Shown here piece by piece: positions 57,647-64,000 of a DNA stretch of 64,000 nt. The DNA lies in assembly GCF_001592285.1 (NCBI RefSeq), contig NZ_BCWQ01000008.1, positions 62,001-126,000 on the forward strand. The letters run 5' to 3'. Both the position numbers and the translations under genes were made by a program. The notes beneath the pieces are model-generated. The model worked only from the letters and a program-made list of their open reading frames with translations. It searched no databases and was not told the origin of the DNA. Source of the DNA: Hydrogenophaga pseudoflava NBRC 102511 (GTDB lineage Bacteria; Pseudomonadota; Gammaproteobacteria; Burkholderiales; Burkholderiaceae_C). Within the stretch, counting starts at the first letter, position 1; each line of letters begins with the position of its first letter.

Positions 57647-58351
57647 ATGAATGGTTCGGACAGCGGTGAAAAGGCCTTTCTCGGCGTGATCGTGCTCGAC
57701 ACGCGCTTCCCGCGTCCGCCCGGCGACATCGGCTGTCCGCAGACCTGGACGCGGGCCGGCATCCCGGCCCGGCTGCGTGTCGTGCCAGGGGCATCGGCAC
57801 GGCGCGTGGTGCAGCAACAGGACCCGGCACTGCTCGGCCCGTTCATCGACGCGGCCCGCTCTCTGGCGGATGACGGTGCACGCCTGATCTCCACCAGCTG
57901 CGGTTTCCTCGCCGGGTGGCAGGCCGAACTGCAGGCCGTGGTCCCGGTGCCCGTGATCACCTCCAGCCTGCTGCAATGTGCCGACCTGCCCGCACCGGGC
58001 ATCGTCACCTTTGACGCGGCCTCGCTGCACCCATCCCTGCTGCGCAAGGCCGGTGTGCCCGCCGGAACACCGGTGCAAGGCCTCGCTCCCGGCTGCGAGC
58101 TGCAGTCGCGCATCCTCGCCGATGACACGGTGCTGGACCTGGCGCAGGCGCAGCAAGATGTGGTGGCGGCGGCCATGAGGCTGGTGTCGCGGCACCCGCA
58201 GGTGCGGACTGTGGTGCTGGAGTGCACCAACATGCCGCCTTACCGTGCGGCCGTCGAAGCGGCGACCGGTCGGCCGGTGCACGACCTGGAGACCTGGCTG
58301 CTGGCCGTCTGGCGCCGTGCTCAGAGTTCTTCGACGCGGCGAGCCGGGTAG
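57647..58351 (+). CDS. aspartate/glutamate racemase-family protein
   Basis: This encodes 234 residues from the ATG at 57647 (a GTG at 57626 would add 7). The two active-site Cys are in ISTSCGFLAG and VLECTNMPPY, the two-base mechanism pair of Asp/Glu/hydantoin racemases. It is divergent from the D-amino-acid dehydrogenase gene with a gap of about 50 bases. A racemase next to DadA suggests that L-amino acids or hydantoins are turned into D-forms for oxidation, or the reverse. The last 31 bases overlap the convergent lapB gene. Confidence 0.82.
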   Translation: MNGSDSGEKAFLGVIVLDTRFPRPPGDIGCPQTWTRAGIPARLRVVPGASARRVVQQQDPALLGPFIDAARSLADDGARLISTSCGFLAGWQAELQAVVPVPVITSSLLQCADLPAPGIVTFDAASLHPSLLRKAGVPAGTPVQGLAPGCELQSRILADDTVLDLAQAQQDVVAAAMRLVSRHPQVRTVVLECTNMPPYRAAVEAATGRPVHDLETWLLAVWRRAQSSSTRRAG

Positions 58352-59466
58352 CTGTCCCAGCTCTGGCAGCCCGGGCAGTGCCAGAAGTGCTGGCGTGCCT
58401 CGAAGCCGCAGGCGGCGCAGCGGTAGCGCTTGAGCGGAGCGGCCGCATGTTCGAGCGCCGCCTGGACCCGCTTCTGGGCAGCGGGGTCCGACAGGGTTTC
58501 GCCGGCCAGCCACTGGGTGGCCGCCACCAGGGAAGGTTCCCGCTCCAGGTGGCTGAGGTAGTGCCTCCGGGCCGCTGTCGCGCTGCCGCTGAGCGTGGCC
58601 AGCGCCTCGGTGATGTCCAGCGAGGGGCCGTGGGCCTGCGCCTCGTTGAGCAGGGCGATGGCTTCCTGCTGGCGCCCGGTGGCGATTGAAAGGTCGGCGA
58701 TGGGTCGCGCCGCCAGCGGAAAGCCCTGCGGCGCATGGCGCACCAGTTGCAGCAGCGTGTCGAATGCACCCTTGGTGTCGCCCTGCTGCGCTTTCAGCGC
58801 CGACAGCGCCATCCAGCCGCGGACCATCTGCGGCGCGCGCTCCACCGCCTTGTTGAGCAGGCGCTGGGCCTCCGCGGCGTCCCCCTGGCTCATGGCCAGC
58901 TCGGCCTCTTCACAGAGGTAGTGTGCAAGGCGGGGCGTGAAGCTGCCCTGGTGGGTGTCCTCCAGGCGCTGGGCGAGGATCTGCGCCTGGGGCCAGTCGC
59001 GCGAGCGTTCGGCGATCGACAGCAGCGCCATCAGGGCTTCGCCCTCGTAGGCAGACCCTTCCAGCTTGTGCAGGGCGGACTCGGCACGGTCCAGCAGGCC
59101 CGCCTTGAGAAAGTCCAGCGCCAGCGCATGCTGGGCGCGGTCGCGGTCCTTGCGGCCGATGTCGGCGCGGGCCAGCAGGTGCTCGTGTACCCGCACGGCG
59201 CGGTCGTAGTCGCCGCGGCGGCGGAACAGGTTGCCCAGTGCGAAGTGCAGCTCGGCGGTGTCGGGGTCTCCTTGCACCGCCTCGATGAAGGCGTCGATGG
59301 CCTGGTCCTGCTGTTCGTTGAGCAGGTGGTTCAGTCCCCGGAAATAGGCCTTGGGCGTCTGGCGGCTTTCCATGCGCCACTGACGCAGGTCGAGGCGTGA
59401 GGCCAGCCATCCGAGTGCAAAGGCCAGGGGAAGGCCCCAGAGGAGCCAGGTCAGGTCAAGTTCCAT
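58321..59466 (-). CDS. lapB: LapB (YciM), LPS assembly TPR protein
   Basis: This encodes 381 residues. One N-terminal membrane helix (LLWGLPLAFALGWLASRL) is followed by KAYFRGLNHLLNEQQDQAID and several TPR units (ELHFALGNLFRRRGDYDRAV). A rubredoxin-like zinc/iron site ends the protein: CAACGF and HCPGCQSWDSYP. LapB regulates LpxC breakdown by FtsH in E. coli. Its start overlaps lapA. Confidence 0.94.
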   Translation of the reverse strand: MELDLTWLLWGLPLAFALGWLASRLDLRQWRMESRQTPKAYFRGLNHLLNEQQDQAIDAFIEAVQGDPDTAELHFALGNLFRRRGDYDRAVRVHEHLLARADIGRKDRDRAQHALALDFLKAGLLDRAESALHKLEGSAYEGEALMALLSIAERSRDWPQAQILAQRLEDTHQGSFTPRLAHYLCEEAELAMSQGDAAEAQRLLNKAVERAPQMVRGWMALSALKAQQGDTKGAFDTLLQLVRHAPQGFPLAARPIADLSIATGRQQEAIALLNEAQAHGPSLDITEALATLSGSATAARRHYLSHLEREPSLVAATQWLAGETLSDPAAQKRVQAALEHAAAPLKRYRCAACGFEARQHFWHCPGCQSWDSYPARRVEEL

Positions 59467-59758
59467 TCGGGGGGCGGGACGCGGTGGACACTGCGTCCGG
59501 GACGGCGGGAGGCAAGGGTATGGGTGCGGTTGCCGGTCGGGCTGCTGAACGCCGACGCGCCCGCAGCCACAGCGGCAGCATCACCACCACACCCAGCACC
59601 ACGCCCAGGAGCAAGGCGCACAGAAGAATCAGCACCAGCGGGGCCTGCCAGCGGGCTCCGAAGAACAGGTGCATGGTGACCGTGTCCTGATTGTTCAGCG
59701 CGAAGGCGAACAGAACAAAAAAAATGGCTGCATTGAGCAGCCACGTCAGGTATTTCAA
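59456..59758 (-). CDS. lapA: LapA-domain membrane protein
   Basis: This encodes 100 residues with two transmembrane helices (LLNAAIFFVLFAFALNNQ and LILLCALLLGVVLGVVVML) and the LapA motif LNNQDTVTMHLFFG. The tail is Pro/Ala-rich. It precedes and overlaps lapB as in many proteobacteria. Confidence 0.92.
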   Translation of the reverse strand: MKYLTWLLNAAIFFVLFAFALNNQDTVTMHLFFGARWQAPLVLILLCALLLGVVLGVVVMLPLWLRARRRSAARPATAPIPLPPAVPDAVSTASRPPNGT

Positions 59759-59791
59759 ATCATCCCCTCTGTGGTGGGACGATTGTAGCGA

Positions 59792-60112
59792 TCAGGCCGT
59801 ATTTTTCGGCTCTCGACCCAGGATCTCCGCCGTCTTGGCATCCACCTGCTCGCGCAGGGCTTTGCCAGGCTTGAAGTGGGGCACCCGCTTCTCGGGGATC
59901 ATCACGCTCTCGCCCGAGCGCGGATTGCGTCCGATGCGGGGCGAGCGGCGGTTGACAGAGAAGCTGCCGAACCCGCGGATCTCGATCCGGTGGCCTTTCA
60001 CCAGGGCATCGCCCATCGCGTCCAGGATCGCCTTGACAGCGAACTCTGCATCGCGGTGGGTGAGCTGGCCGAACCGGCTGGCCAGTGCTTCGACAAGGTC
60101 GCTGCGGGTCAT
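59792..60112 (-). CDS. ihfB: integration host factor beta subunit
   Basis: This encodes 106 residues. It starts [17 protein letters not shown] and has the DNA-binding arm [20 protein letters not shown] and [18 protein letters not shown]. The usual order rpsA-ihfB is kept, with lapA following 33 bases later. IHF bends DNA and would help the sigma-54 promoter proposed at 13343. Confidence 0.96.
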   Translation of the reverse strand: MTRSDLVEALASRFGQLTHRDAEFAVKAILDAMGDALVKGHRIEIRGFGSFSVNRRSPRIGRNPRSGESVMIPEKRVPHFKPGKALREQVDAKTAEILGREPKNTA

Positions 60113-60154
60113 GACTGAACTCGGGCGTTGGTGTGTCCGGAACAGCGCCGGGCC

Positions 60155-60179
60155 CTGCCGGTGCGTGAAGCACCGGCAG
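60155..60179 (-). other. perfect hairpin between rpsA and ihfB
   Basis: CTGCCGGTGC and GCACCGGCAG form a 10-bp perfect stem with a 5-base loop. No T-tract follows, so it is more likely an mRNA-stabilising or processing element than a terminator. Confidence 0.6.
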
Positions 60180-60196
60180 AAGCCTCAGGCTGGATC

Positions 60197-61873
60197 TCAG
60201 TTGTTGCTGTCCAGCTTGGCCTTGAGCAGGGCGCCCAGGTTGGTCGTACCGGCGTTGCCGGTGTTCTGGTTCAGGCTGGCCATGGCTTCGTTCTGGTCGG
60301 CCATGTCCTTGGCCTTGATCGACAGCTGGATGTTGCGGGTCTTGCGATCCACGTTCACCACCACGGCCGTGACTTCGTCGCCTTCCTTGAGCACGTTGCG
60401 GGCATCTTCCACGCGGTCGCGGGAGATTTCCGAGGCGCGCAGGTAGCCGATGACGTCTTCGCCCAGGTCGATCTCGGCGCCCTTGGCGTCCACAGTCTTG
60501 ACCTTGCCGGTCACCACGGAGCCCTTGTCGTTGACCGACACGAAGGTGGTGAACGGGTCGCCGTCGAGCTGCTTGATGCCCAGGGAGATGCGCTCGCGCT
60601 CGACGTCGATGGCCAGCACGATGGCTTCGACTTCCTGGCCCTTCTTGAAGTTGCGCACGGCGGCTTCGCCCGGCTCGTTCCAGGACAGGTCGGACAGGTG
60701 CACCAGACCGTCGATACCGGCGGCCAGACCCACGAACACGCCGAAGTCGGTGATCGACTTGATCGGGCCCTTGACGCGGTCGCCGCGCTTGGTCTGCTCG
60801 GCGAACTCGTGCCAGGGGTTGGCGCGGCACTGCTTCATGCCCAGGGAGATGCGACGCTTGTCTTCGTCGATGTCCAGCACCATGACTTCGACCTCGTCAC
60901 CCAGCGACACCAGCTTGGACGGGGCCACGTTCTTGTTGGTCCAGTCCATTTCGGAAACGTGCACCAGGCCTTCGATGCCGGGTTCGAGCTCCACGAACGC
61001 GCCGTAATCGGCGATGTTGGTGATCTTGCCGAACATGCGGGTACCTTGCGGGTAGCGGCGGGCCACGCCCATCCAGGGGTCGTCGCCCATCTGCTTCAGA
61101 CCCAGCGAAACGCGGTGCTTCTCGGTGTCGAACTTCAGGATCTTGGCGGTGATTTCCTGGCCAGCCGTCACCACTTCGCTCGGGTGACGGACACGGCGCC
61201 ATGCCATGTCGGTGATGTGCAGCAGGCCGTCGATGCCACCCAGGTCCACGAACGCACCGTATTCGGTGATGTTCTTGACCACGCCGTTGACGATGGCACC
61301 TTCCTTCAGGGTTTCCATCAGCTTGGCGCGCTCTTCGCCCATGGAGGCTTCCACCACAGCGCGGCGGCTCAGCACCACGTTGTTGCGCTTGCGGTCGAGC
61401 TTGATGACCTTGAATTCCAGGGTCTTGTTCTCGTAGGGGGTCAGGTCCTTGGTGGGACGGCTGTCGACCAGCGAGCCCGGCAGGAAGGCGCTGATGCCGT
61501 TGACCATGACCTTGAGGCCGCCCTTGACCTTGCTCGAGGTCGTGCCGGTGACGAACTCGCCGGACTCCAGGGCCTTTTCCAGGGCCATCCAGGAGGCCAG
61601 ACGCTTGGCCTTGTCGCGCGACAGCAGGGTGTCGCCGAAGCCGTTTTCGACGGAGTCGATCGCCACGGACACGAAATCACCGACCTGGACTTCGAGTTCG
61701 CCCTGGTCGTTCTTGAATTCGTTCAGAGGCACGTAGGCTTCCGACTTCAGACCGGCGTTGACCACCACGTGGTTGTGCTCGATGCGCACGACTTCGGCGG
61801 TGATGACCTCACCCGAGCGCATTTCTGCGCGCTTCAGGGACTCTTCGAAGAGGGCGGCAAAAGATTCAGACAT
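60197..61873 (-). CDS. rpsA: 30S ribosomal protein S1
   Basis: This encodes 558 residues with six S1 repeats, for example [20 protein letters not shown] and [20 protein letters not shown]. The start [18 protein letters not shown] is typical. A 181-base leader separates it from aroA-cmk and contains no gene. S1 leader regions are known for autogenous control in other proteobacteria, but I see no specific structure to report. Confidence 0.97.
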   Translation of the reverse strand: MSESFAALFEESLKRAEMRSGEVITAEVVRIEHNHVVVNAGLKSEAYVPLNEFKNDQGELEVQVGDFVSVAIDSVENGFGDTLLSRDKAKRLASWMALEKALESGEFVTGTTSSKVKGGLKVMVNGISAFLPGSLVDSRPTKDLTPYENKTLEFKVIKLDRKRNNVVLSRRAVVEASMGEERAKLMETLKEGAIVNGVVKNITEYGAFVDLGGIDGLLHITDMAWRRVRHPSEVVTAGQEITAKILKFDTEKHRVSLGLKQMGDDPWMGVARRYPQGTRMFGKITNIADYGAFVELEPGIEGLVHVSEMDWTNKNVAPSKLVSLGDEVEVMVLDIDEDKRRISLGMKQCRANPWHEFAEQTKRGDRVKGPIKSITDFGVFVGLAAGIDGLVHLSDLSWNEPGEAAVRNFKKGQEVEAIVLAIDVERERISLGIKQLDGDPFTTFVSVNDKGSVVTGKVKTVDAKGAEIDLGEDVIGYLRASEISRDRVEDARNVLKEGDEVTAVVVNVDRKTRNIQLSIKAKDMADQNEAMASLNQNTGNAGTTNLGALLKAKLDSNN

Positions 61874-62054
61874 TGAATTTCCTATGACCACCTGGCGTCG
61901 GACAGCAGCAGCACCGAAGGAGGGTGCGCGAGGAATCGACGTGTGGGCGGCGTTGACGTTGCGGTGCGTGACACCGCGGGTTAAGTGAAAGAACCATGGG
62001 GCCTGCGGGCTGTGAACACCCGGCGGGGCCTTCTGGGCCATCGAAAAAGGCGGT

Positions 62055-64000
62055 TCAGTTGCCTGGAACCGCCGTTGTGCCTTGCCACCAGTCAAGAACC
62101 AGTTGCACCGAGGCTTCGATGCTCAGGTCCGAGTTGTCCAGCAACTGGGCGTCTTCCGCGGGCTTCAAGGGTGCGTGTGCACGGGACATGTCCCGGTGGT
62201 CGCGCGCCTTGAGGTCTGCCAAAAGGTCGTCGATGTTAGCAGAAATTCCCTTGGAAATCAATTGTTTATGGCGTCTCTGGGCCCGTTGTTCGGCGCTGGC
62301 GGTGAGGAACACCTTCAGGCCTGCGTCCGGGAAGATCACCGTGCCCATGTCGCGCCCATCGGCCACCAGCCCCGGCAGGCGCCGGAAGCTTTGCTGCAGG
62401 CCATGCAGCGCCGCCCTCACCGCCGGGTGCTGGGACACCCGGGAGGCCATGCCTCCGGTGGATTCCAGCCGCAACGGATCGGTGATGTCCCGGCCGGCAA
62501 GGTAGACCCGGTGATCGCGGAAGGCCAGGGGCAGATGGGCTGCCAGGCGGGCGAGGGCCGTTTCATCATCCAGGTCCAGTCCGGCGTCCTGTGCGGCCAG
62601 GGCCGTGGCGCGATAGAGCGCGCCGGAGTCCAGCAGGTGAAAACCCAGTCGTTTGGCAACCTCGGAGGCCAGCGTGCCCTTGCCTGAGGCGGTAGGGCCA
62701 TCAATGCAGATCACAGGGATGTGCGCCGCCGGTGTGGCACACAGCTCGAACAGGGTTTCGAAGTAGTCCGGGAAGGTCTTGGCCACGCACTTCGGGTCTT
62801 CGATGCGCACGGTGACACCATCCGGATTGAAGGCGGCCAGCGAAAAGCACATGGCGACGCGGTGGTCGTCGTAGGTGTGGATGCTCGCACCCGTCCAGCG
62901 GGCGGGCGGCGTGACGCGGATGAAGTCTGCACCTTCCTCGACTGTCGCTCCCAACTTGCGGCATTCGATGGCCATTGCCGCGATCCGGTCGGTTTCCTTG
63001 ACGCGCCAGCTCGCGATGTTGCGCAGTGTGGTGGTGCCGTCGGCGTAAAGCGCCATCACAGCGAGCGTCATGGCGGCGTCGGGGATGTGGTTGCAGTCCA
63101 GGTCAATGGCCTTCAGGGGCCACTTGCCTCGCCGGATGTGCAGGCGGTTGGCTTCACCCGTCACCTCGGCACCCATCATCCGGGCCGCCTCGACGAACCG
63201 GATGTCGCCCTGTATCGACGACAGCCCCACGCCCTCGATGGTCACGCCATCTGTGCCCTCACGGGCAGGCGCCAGCGCACCCAGCGCGATGAAATAGCTC
63301 GCTGACGAGGCGTCTCCTTCGACGTGGACCAGCCCGGGCGACACATAGCGGCTGCCGGCGGGGATCGTGAATCGGGACCATTCGTCGCGCTGCACGTGCA
63401 CACCAAACCGCTCCAGGAGGTTGAGCGTGATCTCTATGTAGGGCTTGGAAATCAGTTCGCCGACTACGTCGATTACCACCGGGCGCTCTCGCGCCACCAG
63501 CGGCAGGGCCAGCAGCAGCGCCGTGAGGAACTGGCTGGAAACGTCGCCCCGCACCCGGATGGGCTGGTCCAGACGAAGCACAGAAGGTGTGCCATTGCCC
63601 AGGCGCAGCGGCGGGTAACCCTCCTGACCGAGGCAGTCCACCGGGCAACCCAGCTGGCGCAGCGCGTCGACGAGGTCGCCGATGGGCCGCTCGTGCATGC
63701 GCGGGATGCCGCTCAGCTCGAAACACCCGCCCTGCTCGGCGGCCAGCAGCGCAAGCGCCGCGGTAAGTGGCCGCATGGCGGTGCCGGCATTGCCCAGGAA
63801 CAGTGCGGCCCCTTTCACCGGCAGCTGACCGCCCAGACCGTGCACGCGCAGCAGGTTGTCGGGGCGCTGTTCAATGCGGCAACCCAATTGGTCCAAGGCG
63901 GCCAGCATGACGCGCGTGTCGTCCGAATCGAGCAGGTCGGCAATGTCGGTGTGGCCGGCGCTCAGGGCCGAGAGCAGCAGCACACGGTTGGAGATGCTCT
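62055..64000 (-). CDS. aroA-cmk: fused EPSP synthase / cytidylate kinase (5' end outside window)
   Basis: The frame is open to the right edge, so the N-terminus of EPSP synthase is missing (it starts in [15 protein letters not shown]). EPSP synthase motifs are [49 protein letters not shown] and [14 protein letters not shown]. After PAAHIPV the protein continues as cytidylate kinase with the P-loop [33 protein letters not shown] and the [15 protein letters not shown] block. Fusion of the shikimate enzyme to CMP kinase is known in Comamonadaceae. The downstream order cmk-rpsA-ihfB matches E. coli. Confidence 0.95.
   Translation of the reverse strand, partial: SISNRVLLLSALSAGHTDIADLLDSDDTRVMLAALDQLGCRIEQRPDNLLRVHGLGGQLPVKGAALFLGNAGTAMRPLTAALALLAAEQGGCFELSGIPRMHERPIGDLVDALRQLGCPVDCLGQEGYPPLRLGNGTPSVLRLDQPIRVRGDVSSQFLTALLLALPLVARERPVVIDVVGELISKPYIEITLNLLERFGVHVQRDEWSRFTIPAGSRYVSPGLVHVEGDASSASYFIALGALAPAREGTDGVTIEGVGLSSIQGDIRFVEAARMMGAEVTGEANRLHIRRGKWPLKAIDLDCNHIPDAAMTLAVMALYADGTTTLRNIASWRVKETDRIAAMAIECRKLGATVEEGADFIRVTPPARWTGASIHTYDDHRVAMCFSLAAFNPDGVTVRIEDPKCVAKTFPDYFETLFELCATPAAHIPVICIDGPTASGKGTLASEVAKRLGFHLLDSGALYRATALAAQDAGLDLDDETALARLAAHLPLAFRDHRVYLAGRDITDPLRLESTGGMASRVSQHPAVRAALHGLQQSFRRLPGLVADGRDMGTVIFPDAGLKVFLTASAEQRAQRRHKQLISKGISANIDDLLADLKARDHRDMSRAHAPLKPAEDAQLLDNSDLSIEASVQLVLDWWQGTTAVPGN

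Noticed and set aside
58321..58351. The 31-base overlap of the racemase gene and lapB as a sign of sequencing error
   Set aside because: Both proteins end naturally (lapB ends after its rubredoxin site), and convergent overlaps of this size are common in dense genomes.

Overview
The window is GC-rich, densely packed bacterial DNA with short gaps, many ATGA/GTGA stop-start overlaps and long antisense open frames caused by GC-rich codon use. The gene set points to a metabolically versatile betaproteobacterium of the Comamonadaceae, and Hydrogenophaga would fit well. It combines a PQQ alcohol dehydrogenase with its own cofactor genes, a form II CODH-like hydroxylase, a tungsten-type aldehyde oxidoreductase, a soluble NAD-linked formate dehydrogenase, N2O reductase, a fused aroA-cmk, and copies of a short G/C-block repeat. 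The genus is inference; no rRNA is present.

Layout. 1-5.5 kb: the 3' end of a quinoprotein alcohol dehydrogenase, a small cytochrome c, an exported unknown, an Asp-rich lipoprotein, a Gly-rich exported protein, and four genes for a TolQ/ExbB-like membrane assembly that continue the pqq transcription unit. 5.5-8.8 kb: pqqA-B-C-D-E (minus strand) with an intrinsic terminator between pqqA and pqqB. 8.9-16.1 kb: an alpha/beta hydrolase, a metallo-hydrolase of the quinoprotein relay type, a sigma-54 activator of the AcoR type, cytochrome c550 PedF behind a good -24/-12 promoter, a MoxJ-like binding protein, and a second AcoR-type regulator that lacks the AAA+ domain. 16.1-23.7 kb (minus): coxSLM, a terminator, then coxD-coxE-coxG-xdhC. 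24.1-28.5 kb (plus): a tungsten AOR operon (ferredoxin, catalytic subunit, FAD subunit, MoaD-like protein, small unknown). 28.7-34.4 kb: LysR regulator and a two-gene formate dehydrogenase with a fused NuoE-NuoF beta subunit. 34.5-35.6 kb: OsmC and an NsrR-like Rrf2 regulator. 35.6-46.4 kb (minus): nitrous oxide reduction genes nosZ-R-D-F-Y-L, a second NosL, a cytochrome c and ApbE/NosX. 46.5-50.2 kb: crcB, rdgC, and a lipoprotein/lipase pair that looks like a type IV secretion antibacterial effector with its immunity protein. 50.2-58.4 kb: 5-oxoprolinase pxpBCA with a MarR-type regulator, a TRAP transporter, a D-amino-acid dehydrogenase and an Asp/Glu racemase. 58.3-64 kb: core genes lapB, lapA, ihfB, rpsA and aroA-cmk (runs off the end).

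How they fit together. The first half reads as an alcohol to aldehyde to acid/formate oxidation island: PQQ dehydrogenase and cytochromes in the periplasm; AOR, the CoxLMS-like enzyme and formate dehydrogenase in the cytoplasm. The strongest new signal is regulatory. A 17-bp inverted repeat with core CA-N3-TG lies before pedF, before the AAA-less regulator, and twice in the coxS-aor divergent region. There the two copies and two GTTAACCC elements form mirror-image promoters with identical 38.5-bp spacing. The nos region carries two FNR/NNR-type boxes of the form TTGAC-N4-RTCAA. The other standouts are the predicted effector-immunity pair and a GC-rich repeat that has become part of the coding sequence of formate dehydrogenase and pqqE.
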